Shown: positions 1 through 10,730 of the stretch, one piece after another
Numbering within the stretch: the stretch's first letter is position 1
How the letters are laid out: every line of letters starts with the position of its first letter
Source: Simplicillium sp. C3G150-2
Taxonomy: Eukaryota > Ascomycota > Sordariomycetes > Hypocreales > Cordycipitaceae
Reading direction: 5' to 3'
NCBI GenBank assembly: GCA_022702485.1
Contig: JAJIYY010000007.1
Coordinates: 1,178,001 to 1,242,000, forward strand
Length of the DNA stretch: 64,000 nucleotides
Notes under the pieces: model-generated
Database searches by the model: none
What the model was told of the DNA's origin: nothing
The model's input: the letters and a program-made list of their open reading frames with translations, nothing else
Translations under genes and position numbers: made by a program

Positions 1-190
1 CTCATCCGTCCATTTACTAGGGTTGCCAATGTCGTGTCAAGGCTTATGCCCAAATCAGCCAGCCTCATTAGCCGCCCCGCACATGCACCTGGAGCGCAGA
101 CAATCCCATTCATAAGGATGGATGGGTCTTGCTCCTGCTCCCACGTTCGGGCTGGCTATTGAACTTTTCTTTCCTTGTTTGTGAATAGAG

Positions 191-1542
191 ATGGCTTCTT
201 TAACTGATGCCACTTCTGCGACAGCGAAGCCTCTGGAGGACGTCGCTACCATCCAAAGCGCGGTTGATGCGCTGAAGGCAACCTACCAGGACCAATTGCC
301 CGTTGATTCGGCTGTACGCAACGGTATGCCATACCCAATAATATATAGATGTTAATTTTGAGTTGTGGACGTTGTTAATTGACTTAGTGTTACCGGAAAA
401 CGTTGAAAGCGCACATGGTGAGCGATACGGCAGCTCCGGTTGGTCATTCACCGCCAAAATCGTGACTGTTCAAAATGGTGAAACAGTATCATACTTCTTG
501 AAGGCAGGTACATTAAGTATCTCAAGAATAAGTTGTTTCTAACTGTATGTAGTATGTTCCGGGTGAACTGGGTCGACAGCAGCTCTTTGGAGAGTACACT
601 GGCATGACAGAACTCTGGAAGCTAGCGCCTGAGTTCGTTGTGAAGCCTGTCGCCTGGGGAAAGCTCGCAGACACGCCCAAGGACTGGTACTTCTTACTGA
701 TGGAATTCAAAGACCTTATTCCCCAACTGGTTGACGCCAACAAGCTCGCAAAGAAAGTTGCACTGTTGCACAAGAGAAGCCAGGCACAGTCCAACACAGG
801 TGGCAAGTTTGGCTTTCCCATTCAGACATTCGACGGCGCCCGCCTGCAGTCTGTAGGATGGGATTCCAGCTGGACTTCCTTCTTCTCCAAACTTCTGGCC
901 GAGGCCTATCGTCAAGACACGGAGGCTAACGGTGTGTGGCCCGCTCTGGAGCAGGCTTACCAGCGAGTCCAATCGGATTTGATCCCTCGGTTGCTTGGTG
1001 TGTTGGAGGAAGATGGAAGAAAAGTCACACCTACCTTGATCCATGGTGACATGTGGGAGGGCAACGTTGGTACCGATGCTGTGACTGGCGAGCCGTGGAT
1101 CTTTGACTGCGCCGTGTACTACGCTCATCATGAGATGGAATTGGGTATTTGGAGGGCGGCTAGGCATGCATTCAGCCACAACAGGCTGTACATTGCTGCA
1201 TATCTGAAAGAATTTGACGAAGACGACTGCCCTGACTTTGAGTACTACCCAGACGACGAGTTTGAAGACCGTAACCGGCTGTATAGCGCAAAGACGAATT
1301 TCATGTACTCGACTTGTTTCCCGCGCGCACAGTCTCGCGTCGAGTAAGTATTTTCCCGTGGTATCTCACCGAAAAGACGCAATTGCTCACAATATACCAG
1401 TGTTCTAAACGATTTCCTTTACCTTCTGGATAAATATGGTGTCGATATTGATGAACGGAAGCGTGCCGCTGCTGCAACGGACCAGGCAGACGCTGCCAAA
1501 GCCCAAGACGTTCACGTATCAGCTGTTGAGATCCAGAACTAG
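191..1542 (+). CDS. Fructosamine/ketosamine-3-kinase family protein
   Basis: Four exons: 191-323, 388-503, 553-1343, 1401-1542; 393 residues. Family members phosphorylate sugar amines on glycated proteins or small molecules so that they decompose (deglycation); cytosolic. The kinase-like fold is shown by a GSSGW..TAKIV strand pair in exon 2, the SYFLK lysine region, and a catalytic-loop motif HGDMWEGN near residue 247 followed by WIFDCAVYYAHHEMELG, which carries the metal-binding Asp. The start is the first ATG in frame with exon 2. The second intron (504-552) must be read as GC-AG: the neighbouring GT donor at 508 shifts the frame into a TGA at once. Family assignment is firm, the substrate is not. 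Confidence 0.85.
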
Positions 1543-2132
1543 AAGTTTTGCCTCTCTATTACGATTAATGATACAATGCAGAAATAAATTTGGAAATTAG
1601 CCCCTAATTACCGTCGTTTGAGTTGTATCTGTTTGACCACTTGCATGGTTGTTGATCGTCGCGGTACTCTGGGGTTGCGATCGTGTTGAAGATCTGAACG
1701 TAGAATATTGCCAGCTGTGTTCCAAAATGCACATTAACCCCAAGATCCGATCACATCATCCGCCAGTCCGATCCAACTTACCATTCGCCGATGCGATCGC
1801 CATTCAGCGCTTCCAGCCCCTGTGCCCAACCTCACCACTCCTCCAACCAATCTCAGCAACACACGCAACCATCCCAAAACCACACTGCAAAACACCCGCC
1901 ATCCCAATCCGCCAAACTCTAATCTCCGCACCACCCAACCGTTATGTTTAAATACATACTAGCGCCTCCCACACCAAATCCTGCCCCGTTACAAGCCTTG
2001 TGTTGGCTCCCCGCACCGTGGCTTGCCATTTTCCGCCCCCACGGTTGCCGCGACTAACACCACCCAACACCACCCAACAAACCCAAATCCTGCATCCAAC
2101 ATCCATCAAACCATCCATCAAAAACTATCAAA
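1543..2132. other. Intergenic, C-rich
   Basis: The kinase 3' flank is followed by a C-rich, G-poor stretch (about 1790-2110), probably promoter and leader of the small gene at 2133. No gene seen. Confidence 0.4.
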
Positions 2133-2392
2133 ATGCCCGTCGAAACCAAGAAATCCATCACCGAGGCCAAACCTGTCGAAGATATCGCCACCACTCAGCA
2201 CCAGGTACGCACCGCCGCTTCACTTACAACCACATAGCTAACACAGCCAAAAACTCACAGGAGAAGGCGATCGAGAAGCAGAATGTGCAGGAAGTGATTC
2301 CACCTGTGGTTAACAGGGCTGCGATTCGCAGAAACTCGACGATTTGCTGTCGCGATGAGATTAATTTCCGCGCGTTGGAGTGTGGGCTGTAA
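2133..2392 (+). CDS. Small hypothetical protein (67 aa)
   Basis: Two exons, 2133-2204 and 2261-2392. They join in phase 0 across a 56-nt GT-AG intron with a CTAAC branch (gctaacacag) upstream of the acceptor. The product starts MPVETKKSITEAKPVEDIAT and is charged. The C-terminal half contains NRAAIRRNSTICCRDEINF with adjacent cysteines. There is no signal peptide or membrane segment, and I do not recognise a family. Good splice signals and codon continuity through the junction are the reasons to believe it; the short length is the reason for caution. Confidence 0.5.
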
Positions 2393-2481
2393 GCGGAGAT
2401 TGGTTGTACTGAAGGGATTTGGTCTATCCCGTGCATTGGCTATGTGCACCTTTGTATCTGTTATCTAGCTTATATAGCTAG

Positions 2482-3471
2482 CTAGTTCTTGCCAAGTATC
2501 ATTTTCAAGAAGCTCTTCTTTGGCTTAAGCCCGTGATGTTCCTCCTGTATGCCGTGTTGGCCCTTTTCGTCCTCTCCGTCCTGTTTGGCCGGTTGTTCCT
2601 GTTTGCCCTGTTCATGGAACTGTCGTGAGAACTCAACCCCAAGAGACGGGGCGACGGCAGGAGGCTTGCCAACAGCAGCAGGCGCATCCAAATTTTCCTA
2701 TAACTGTGAGATGTTAGTGTGATGTAGAGCGCCAAGCCAGGGGCAAAAAGTACCTTGGAGCGGCCTGCTTCCGGATCGGCGTTATTCTTGACGGAGCACG
2801 GGATGCTGTGCACATCGTCAACGTGACGGAGGTGCGGCGCAATATGCCACTGCACTATACCACGGGCGCGATAAGCTCCTAGAGCAGAAGCGATGATCTT
2901 GTGAGCGTTGCTCATCCTTTCCTTGTTGGCCTCTGCTTCGTAATCGCAAAAGCGAGGCAGCGTGGTGATGGTGGCAACGTAGCACCGATCGCGAGCTCCT
3001 GCCACAGAAACGAATGCACCATCGAGGAGCACCATCGAGATGGAATGTTGCGGGATAGCGTACTCGATGGCTAGGGCCCTCAGCAGATTGAAGTTGAAGG
3101 TGCCGGCGCCGTTGATCTGAAGGATTAGCTGTGATTCGGAGTGAGGAGGGAAAAAGGTAGTGAAATCCTACCTTCACGTTAGTTCTGAGCTCAAGGAGCA
3201 TTAAACTCTCGTGAGGAATATCTAGCTCAGGAGGAGGAGGTGGTGGAGGTGGAGGGGGTGCTTCGATGAAGGGCATAGTGGAGGAAGAGGGTAGATGACG
3301 AGCGGGAGGTTCGTTTTCAGCCTCACGAATGGGCCGCAAGCGCGGAGGAGCAGAGGAAATTCTCTGCGGAGTTCTGAGATTCTCTCTGTCAATGCCTCTC
3401 GGACCTCGAGTGCTCTGTCGGGAGATGGCCCGGCCCCTAGATGTGTAAGGTTGAATGGGAGGAGTGCTCAT
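2482..3471 (-). CDS. Proline-rich hypothetical protein (292 aa)
   Basis: Three exons: 3471-3172, 3116-2754, 2697-2482, all phase 0. Residues 1-100 are a disordered, Arg/Ser-rich region with a run of ten prolines near residue 80. The middle (about 101-221) is globular-looking: INGAGTFNFNLLRALAIEYAIP, then hydrophobic strands including SISMVLLDGAFVSVAG and a His-rich stretch (VQWHIAPHLRHVDDVH). The tail is charged and ends KKSFLKMILGKN. No signal peptide. I do not recognise a family. The polyproline run suggests an SH3/WW- or profilin-type ligand, which is inference only. The model is supported by three consistent junctions. Confidence 0.6.
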
Positions 3472-3801
3472 CTTGGTAGAGGGCTTGGAACTAATACTTG
3501 AGGAAAGAAAGGCTGCAAAAAGAAAAGGAAAAGTCAAACAGAGAGAGGGCTCAGATTGTGTGTGAAAATCAAGGCAAAAAAAAAAAAAATACATAATGGC
3601 TGGGTGCCTGTGGACCAGAGCGTGGCACCCATCAGTGCGCTGGCCCTCCATGTCACTTCCCCCAAACACCTAACATTGACAAAGACATTAGTTCAATTAC
3701 TGTAAATACAAGTACATGACTATGGATTTATGTAAGTTTTCATATTTGCAAACGCATTTTTTCATTCCCTGGCACCCAAAGCTTGTGTGTTTCACCCGCC
3801 A

Positions 3802-4524
3802 TTAGTTCATGCGAGGAGCTCCTCCCCGACTGTTCTTGACGCGATAGTTGATTGCCTGCTCAACAATGACCTGATATGCAGTGCACATGATGATGAGCAC
3901 TTCAAGAGGAACGAGGAAAATTGCAAGCGCAATCGTAGCCTTGGTCTGCTTGCACAGGACGCCGAATCGTGGTCCCGTCTTCATGGCGACGTTTGACCAG
4001 TGGCAGCTCCAGCTCTCAATGGTGTCGACTTCATCGGAAGCCTTGACGATGTAGTAGTAAGACATGCCGACGAGGGCTCCAATGAGAGCAGAGACGGCAG
4101 CGAAGACGTTGAGCAAGCCATGGCGGATGGAAGAAGTCTTGAGCTGGGAAGGGTCAGTGTTTGGCTTTAATTTACGGCAAAATGTAAAACTTACAGCAGG
4201 AGCGAGGCTGACAATGAAGGAAAAGCAGGTCATGAGCAGAACAATGGCACCAGTGCCGATCAAAGCGTCCGTAGGACGAATGTTAAAGTCATACGGCCAC
4301 AGCGAAACGAGGTAGTTGGGCGGAACGCTCGTATTGTTGAACGTAGCCTTCGCATCCGCCGCCATAGTAAGCACCACCAACCCAGTAGCGAACGCCAGCA
4401 CATTCAGCGAGATCCGAATGGCATTGACGACACGGACATGGCGAGTCTTGGACCGAGTGTCGACATTGTAAGCCTCCTCCTCAAAGTCGGAGACGGAGAC
4501 TTCATTCTTAAGACGGGAAGACAT
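3802..4524 (-). CDS. Four-helix membrane protein, MARVEL-like
   Basis: Start ATG at 4524. A likely intron at 4194-4144 (GTAAGT...CCCAG, 51 nt) has no stop and is a multiple of three, so the unspliced frame is also open; the spliced product is 223 residues. Four hydrophobic helices are visible: about residues 33-55 (IRISLNVLAFATGLVVL), 85-110 (ALIGTGAIVLLMTCFSFIV), 118-145 after splicing (GLLNVFAAVSALIGALVGMSYYYIV) and 180-205 (TIALAIFLVPLEVLIIMCTAYQVI). Topology and size match fungal MARVEL-domain proteins of the plasma membrane or vesicles. The cytosolic N-terminus is acidic. Family is inferred from topology. Confidence 0.6.
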   Translation of the reverse strand: MSSRLKNEVSVSDFEEEAYNVDTRSKTRHVRVVNAIRISLNVLAFATGLVVLTMAADAKATFNNTSVPPNYLVSLWPYDFNIRPTDALIGTGAIVLLMTCFSFIVSLAPAVSFTFCRKLKPNTDPSQLKTSSIRHGLLNVFAAVSALIGALVGMSYYYIVKASDEVDTIESWSCHWSNVAMKTGPRFGVLCKQTKATIALAIFLVPLEVLIIMCTAYQVIVEQAINYRVKNSRGGAPRMN

Positions 4525-5188
4525 GATCGGATACGAAAAAGGGACAAAAAAAGTCGCAACCAGGCGATTTCAAGAAGAAGAGAGAAAAGGAAAGACAAAA
4601 AGGAAAAGGAACAATAAGGTTGGAGAGAGATGATCACACACGAAAGGTCAGATGTGGCAAGGCATGGGTTCAAGTACTCGATGGGTCCTGCGCAAGTGCC
4701 GGCAGAAATGAATTGGAAGCTCGCGCCGCATCCTGGAGGAATAGCCAATAGGACAGGATCTGTTCCTGGAGGTGAGGGCTTGGCTGTGATGCGGTTAAGC
4801 GCCCTGAGGAATGGCGGCGAGGATGGTGCAGCTAAAAATACGACGGGGGATGCGATGAGGCTTCTGATTGGTCGGTGGGTAGTGCCGATCCCCCAGGGTG
4901 GTGTTCGGCGCGTAACGGTCACGACTCCAGGGCCAATCATGGCGATGCGTGCAGTAGGAAGAAATAAAGTGAAAATGAAGGGATTGTGTTTTGTGACAGG
5001 TGATTGCGATGGTAAGTTGGAGATGGTAATTTTGAATCGTGGCGAAGCGAGAAATGCAAGTAACCACCTTCATGCAGGACATTCACTAACAGAACAATAA
5101 ACAAAACACCATTAAAAATAAGATAAAAATAGGCAATTGTTTCAGTGACTGTTACTGACTCTCCTCCAAGTAAGACATCTGCACAAAC
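4525..5188. other. Intergenic
   Basis: Promoter side of the four-helix gene and 3' flank of the P450. The open frame at 4630-5100 (+) has no domain-like sequence and I do not call it. Confidence 0.4.
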
Positions 5189-6918
5189 TCATTTGGCCGC
5201 GAAATCCACACCATCAAGCAACTTCGCATCGCCCCCTTCAACCGGCAGCTCTCGCTCAACCCTCTCGAGCAAGCGAACATGTTCTTCGCTCCTCGGCGTC
5301 AATCTATACTTAAATTCAGTAGGATATGTCAAAACCCCTGGTTTCGGCCTCACATCAACCCCAACCGCCCTCCCCTCTTCATCCACACCCCTCTCCAAGT
5401 CAAACACCGCCAGCGTCTTAGCGACATTCAGAAAGATGCCGTTATCCGCGAAAAACCTCCCAGGGCACACACGGCGACCAAACCCAAACGTCACACCACT
5501 AGGATCCGGCTCATTACGCGGCGCCAGGAACCGCTCTGGCTCAAAGCGCTCCGGGTATGCGTACACCTCGGGGTCGTGCAGGAACCACCACACCGCTGGC
5601 TGGATCACTGCGCCCTTGGGAATGAGCATGCCATTAAATTCAACATCGTCTGTTGCGGTGTGCGGGAAGCCCATGGGGGCGATTGGCCACCATCGTAGGG
5701 TTTCTTTGACTACTGCGTTGAGGTAAGGTAGTTTCTCACGGTCAGTGATGGTGGGTAGGCGATTTGTTCCGATAACGCGATCGATTTCTTCTTGAGCTTT
5801 TTTCTGCACTTTTGGATATTGTATCATTGCGGCAGTGAAGCATGTTAATGTGATGGCTGTCGTGTCGGCGGCGGCACCGTACAGACTGGTGGCTGACCAG
5901 ATGATGGCGTGTTCGTCTTCAGCGCTCAACTTGCCATTACCGCTGGATGACAGTTTTTGTACTAATTTCGATACGTATGATGATTGATTCGTAAATGAAG
6001 TCATTTGGCGCCGGACAAAGCTGTATGGGAGGTATGCGGCGTCGTGGATCGTCTTGTGCCATTGGCGCGCCGTTTGCTTGAAGCTGATACCCGGGATCCC
6101 GTCTGGTAAGAAGCGCAACGCCGGAATGATGTCGACAGCCCATGCCATTGGTACTGCGGCCAGTGCAAAATTAAGCATGACTTGATCGATCAATTTTACT
6201 AACACATCTGACTTGTTTGGGTCGATTGTGTAGCCGTAGGCCATTTTCAAGACTGTGGCCGCTGCAGTACTGCGTGGAAATGTAAATCAGCGAAGTCACA
6301 ACAACCACCAAAGCAAAACAGCAACAAACCGGCACCACGTTTGTTGTAGGAAATAGTTGGTAGATCGACAGAGCAGCGACAGTGAACTTACGTTTTCAAA
6401 TGCGAAATCCATTTCTCGGGCTCCCTCAATCCCTTCACCAGTTGCCGATTGACTTCAGTCTCTTGCACACCCACAAACTGCGCCGCAGACACTTTGGTAC
6501 CCAGCTCCTGATGTAGATATTTTCTGTAACGTCGAAACGTAGGGGTGTATCCTTGACAGACCACAATAGACTCGTAGCCGCACAGCTTGTTCGCCATGAT
6601 CATCTCTGGTCGCCCGGACGTCTTGCTCGCCATTTGATCCAGTAGATCGTGCGCCATCTCTTTGTCATGTATCATAACGAGCGTCATGCCCATTACCGTC
6701 ACTGAGCTAATCGGTCCATATTTGTCTTTGTGTTCGAGCCAGTGTTCGTACTCGAGCTTGCCGGGAGGAGGGAAGTCTTTGATGTTCCCCAGCAGAGGCA
6801 GCGGTTTCGGCCCCGGTGGTAGATTCGGTTTGCGGCGACTTCTCCATTTCTGGAGGATTATATAGACACTTAAAATGACAAAGAGCCCCAAGAAAGAAGC
6901 GAAAACGGCCATGTTCAA
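5189..6918 (-). CDS. Cytochrome P450 monooxygenase
   Basis: Two exons, 6918-6392 and 6269-5189; 535 residues. Microsomal haem-thiolate monooxygenase. N-terminal membrane anchor (AVFASFLGLFVILSVYIILQ) followed by a proline hinge (PNLPPGPKPLPLLGN). I-helix oxygen motif YGAAADTTA, K-helix ETLRWWP, PERFEPERFL, and haem-binding loop FGFGRRVCPGRF with Cys near 444. All conserved elements are present and length is normal, so the enzyme should be functional. The style resembles the O-methylsterigmatocystin-oxidoreductase-like fungal families, but the substrate is unknown. No polyketide or terpene synthase lies nearby, so this gene alone does not mark a metabolite cluster. Confidence 0.92.
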
Positions 6919-7894
6919 TTGATGTTCGATCGCCGCGACTTGTAAAAGTCACGATCTTCGCACCCTTAAGAAACTGACATCGCACGAGACGGCCCCGAAT
7001 TCAGAAGAGAAAGGCTATAAGCTACTGTTAAATACGCAAACTGTTTACGCCTCACTGGAGACACATGTTGCCTTTTGTTGCCTTCTGTCTTGATTCTCCT
7101 CAGCCATTACCTACCAGGCTGTGCACTGCATCTCTAGCTCAGAGTGGCTGCTGATTCCCTCGCCAGTGGGCGAGGCTTGCACGTCAGTGGCTTTGCGGAC
7201 AGACACAGCGCTGCATAAGTGCCTTTTGGGTAGACAAGTTGGAAATCCTGTGAGAATGTGGCGGCGCGGCTGAAAGATGTTGCCTCTTTGGGATGCCTTG
7301 GCGACACATCAACGGGGACGTTGAACAGACCACAAATGTGTCGATCTTATGCAGACCGATAAAAGGAATATTAAAATAGTTTGGTTATATCGAGTATTTT
7401 ATTTCAGAATTTTTTTAGTAGTACATATCTAATAAAAAACAATAGAAAGGAAAAGTCTCCGACGAGGCTGTTGACTGCTTGGCGCACACAGCAGAGACCG
7501 ATGAACACCTATCCTACGTGGTGCCATTGTGTTCGTTATTGCGAGAATAGCGATGATCTTATATATTCATCTTATCCTCCAAACTACTTTATATGTAGAA
7601 TTTGAATGTTATTTGGTATCTGATGCGGATGCTGCAACAGGTGATTCTTGCTGCCTACGGCATAGAACGCACATTCTGCGACAGCGACAGCGACAACGGA
7701 CTCTCTGCTGGTTTCTAAGATATTACATCGATTTTGTGAACTGTAAATAAGCTGCAAATATAGTAACTTCTAAATCATCGCGCCCAATCTTGTCTTGGCA
7801 CGGGCTTAGTAACAGCCCACATGCAGACCCTTAAATCGGCCGTCAATCCAACGACAGCCTTGTGGCAACTCTACTCCGCACAACACAACACATC
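6919..7894. other. Intergenic between P450 and small membrane protein
   Basis: Divergent promoter region. AT-rich around 7360-7460 and 7540-7620. No convincing coding or RNA feature. Confidence 0.4.
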
Positions 7895-8319
7895 ATGGGA
7901 AAACAGCTAGACAGCCACAGCGATGGTCAGGGTCGAACGACATTCTATCCATTTAGATACCTGTGGGTTGCCAGCCTTGTGCTGCTTCCATGCGGCGCAT
8001 TCATGGTGTATCTTGCCATTCGAGAAAAGCTGAGCAATGAGCCAAACGACTGGATAGCCGGGGTGGCTACATTCTTAGGGAGCGCTTTAGCGATGTTGGG
8101 AATAATCGTCGTCATGGGTTGGTGGATGCTGGGCGATTTGCCGATTCACAGCACTGGCACCATCCAGCTGCCAAGCGACGGGTATGTCCAGCCCAACTGC
8201 AATTTATTTTCATAATACTCACAGAAATAACCAGGAAATCAAGTCATATGCTGAAGTTAGCTTTCGTGTGTTGTGGTGTCACTGCCATCAGCTTGCTGTT
8301 GAGGTTATTTGGGAAATGA
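7895..8319 (+). CDS. Small three-helix membrane protein (123 aa)
   Basis: Two exons, 7895-8181 and 8235-8319, joined by a GTATGT...AACCAG intron of 53 nt. Hydrophobic segments: YLWVASLVLLPCGAFMVYLAI (about residues 26-46), WIAGVATFLGSALAMLGIIVVMGWWM (about 57-82) and, in exon 2, LKLAFVCCGVTAISLLLRLF. Exon 2 adds the third helix and stops after LFGK. Without splicing the frame ends in a non-helical tail, which favours the spliced form. Unknown family. It converges on the minus-strand membrane protein ending at 8442. Confidence 0.5.
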
Positions 8320-8441
8320 TGAAGCACAAGTTGGGACAGGTGGTAAAATGCAACAAAATCAAGTGCAAGTTGTTTTCATTATTCGCTAGATAAGCAATGG
8401 TATGTAAGGAATGCAGAACAGTGACAATTACTGCCATAGAC

Positions 8442-8925
8442 TCAAGCATTGCTACGCGCCAGACAGAGTTCGTGGATGAAAGTCAGACCACGCTTCGATG
8501 CAATGCCAATGCCGAAAACCACAATCAACGCCATGGCAATCTCGAGGCAAAAAGTGAGAAGGTCAAAGACTTTGTTTGCAAAAGTGCGCACTGACTGAGA
8601 TGTATTGATGCTGTAAGTGCAAGTCTCCGAGATGGGAGAAGGAACATGGGGCCCATCCTTGTCAGGCGTGTAGGAGTGGTCTTGTGACACGTCCAGAGGA
8701 GGTCCAGGAAAAACCTGAGATCGATGAACTGTCAAGCTCAAGATGCTTTCAGAAGGTCAGTCGAAGACTGGCAAAAGACACGAAATGTGAGCGAAAAGAG
8801 GAGACTTCTTACCCGCGGTTACCTTCTTCGGGTTGCTCGTCAACGGTTTCCGACCGGAACCAAGGTAGGATTTTGAGTAGGCGAGCCTTCCAGCTTGGAG
8901 AAGCGTTTTCTTCGTCGGAGGACAT
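8442..8925 (-). CDS. Small single-helix protein (129 aa)
   Basis: Two exons, 8925-8823 and 8728-8442, phase 1. The N-terminal part is acidic (MSSDEENASPSWKARLLK). The C-terminal part has one membrane-like helix (FDLLTFCLEIAMALIVVFGIGIA) near residues 94-116. Other acceptors upstream of 8728 put stops in frame, so this junction was selected by frame continuity. No known family. It may be tail-anchored. Existence is moderately supported. Confidence 0.4.
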
Positions 8926-9552
8926 GATGAGTTGATCAGAAAAGTGTATGACAAGATTGAACAAAAGACTGAAAGAGCGGCCACTTGTTAAAACGTGGCA
9001 GCCTCTGGTGCAAAGGGGTACTGACAAGCATGAAGGGTGAGGAGAGCAAGATTGGTCTGTCTGTCTGAGAAGTGAGGGAGAAAGGGACTTGTACTAATAT
9101 CTTCACATTTCAATATATTCAGTGAATGACGCGGTAGCACCCACTTTCAACTTTCATGTTTTCCGTCCCCGTCTGGAACCAACAGCAGTGCTGCCTGGAT
9201 GCATGCTGGCTGCATGCCTCCGTTCACATCGTAAATTCCACGAGTGGTTACTCCCTAGTCTATGTGGATCTGTGTTAAATTGAGACTTTACAACTGAACT
9301 TGCAAAAAAGAAAAGGAAAAGTCAATAGCTCGAGGGTTCAAGCGGCTGGTAGCTGGGTTGGCAAAGTTAGCGGGGGGAGGCATCCTGCGTTTGCTCTCAC
9401 TTTAAACTCAGCAACATATAACTCAACCTCTGTTTTATGCTTTCCGACGACAAACTTTTTCTGTTCTCAGCTTATTCACTTTTTCCACAAAACAAAAACC
9501 AACAAAATCATTTTCCTTACTACTGTCAATAAATTTAAGCAACATTATCGCC
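8926..9552. other. Intergenic
   Basis: Shared upstream region of the single-helix gene and of the Q-rich ORF. Pyrimidine-rich with A runs near 9480-9530, as in a fungal leader. No gene seen. Confidence 0.35.
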
Positions 9553-9744
9553 ATGGCCGACACGCAGCCTGAAGCCGCCGCGCTCAAGCAGCATCCCAAG
9601 AAGCAGAAGTCACAGAACTTCAAGCAAAGGCAAAAGCAAAAGCAGCAGCAGCAGCAGTAGAAACAACAGCAACATCAGCAGCCTCAAGAGCTTGAGATGT
9701 CTGATGATAGGGAGAGCAGTCTGAAATATCCTGGTGTCTCTTAA
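9553..9744 (+). pseudogene. Gln-rich small ORF interrupted by an in-frame TAG
   Basis: From ATG 9553 the frame reads MADTQPEAAALKQHPKKQKS and then Lys/Gln repeats ending in five CAG codons, and meets TAG at 9658-9660. The same frame stays open after it, still Gln-rich, through ELEMSDDRESSLKYPGVS to TAA at 9742. The composition runs on across the TAG, so CAG to TAG is the simplest history. A 35-residue peptide or stop read-through are alternatives. Low complexity limits confidence that it is coding. Confidence 0.3.
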
Positions 9745-9882
9745 ACTCCCGCCTTTTTGACGACAAAGTGATTGGTGAAATGTTCGAGTTGCTGCCATAA
9801 ATATCCTATCTAATATTTCCAACGTTTTAGTCAAACCATGCTGAAACCCACAAGACAAAGCGCTGTACCACCCGCTCAATGA

Positions 9883-10140
9883 TCACGCATCCCGCCTCGC
9901 GCTAATCCAACAATACAGCTGCCACAGCGGCACCACCATCAACACAACGAAAATACCAACCATCAAAAACATCTGAAACCTGGAAGGGCCAATAATCAAA
10001 GCATCCCAATGATTCCTCACTGGCGCTCTCCAATCCTGTCTCAGCCAAAGCCACTAGCCCCCAGGCATCCGAGGCTCGGGTTCTCGCGGCACGAACTTCT
10101 TCCTCCACGTCTTTTTATTCCGATTATTCCAATGTACCAT
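9883..10140 (-). pseudogene. Small membrane-protein ORF interrupted by TAG
   Basis: From ATG 10140 the frame reads MVHWNNRNKKTWRKKFVPRE to a TAG at 10056-10054 (codon 29). It then continues for 57 codons with DWRAPVRNHWDALIIGPSRF and a strong hydrophobic helix (MFLMVGIFVVLMVVPLWQLY) before TGA at 9883. The tail looks like a real membrane anchor. A donor directly after the ATG (gtacat) with acceptor ctag would remove codons 2-29 and the stop, leaving a 58-residue protein, but that acceptor has no pyrimidine tract. Converges on the Gln-rich ORF, which has the same kind of lesion. Confidence 0.35.
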
Positions 10141-10730
10141 GATGTTCTAGCCCTTTCAAGTGGCAGTCTGTGTAGCCAAAATTACGGAAGAGATGTCGTG
10201 AATTCAGCGAATGGGGAACCACAGCTCTGTTGATGGGAAAGACGAAGGAACCATTGCTCCGCGCCGTTCGACAATCGCTTGACTTCGAGGGAGCGCGTAG
10301 TTGGGAAGCGTTGTTAGGTTTCGGAATGGAAATATATGTGCGTAAGCTCGGATACAAATGATAAGTCGCATGAGTCGATGGAGAGGCGGCGTTTCATGAG
10401 AATGGCTGGCCCCGGAGACGAGGCTCGGATGTACACGGCTAGGATAGGCGGTCAGTAGGGTCGGAGGGAGAATTAAGGCTGACTGGGTGGGATAAGGGTA
10501 TTAGGTATGATATTATGATGTTTGAAGAGGGAATATCGCTGGGTAAAGGACTGGGTTGTGATAGTGTTGCGTGTTGCCGGTTCCTTCCATCGAATGGCGT
10601 CGTGCCAACCCAAACGCAAGTGCGGATAGGCATTCACTTGCAGCAGGCAAATGCGTCACCACTCTTCAAGGTATCGTCTAATTCGAGAGAAATCTATTTC
10701 TGAAATCTAAAAGTCTATGCAATATATCAT
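10141..10730. other. Intergenic
   Basis: Between the interrupted small ORF and the 3' end of the sugar porter. No feature recognised. Confidence 0.35.

Noticed and set aside
4630..5100. 156-codon plus-strand ORF between two genes
   Set aside because: No domain-like sequence, and it overlaps the expected promoter and leader of the minus-strand membrane protein.
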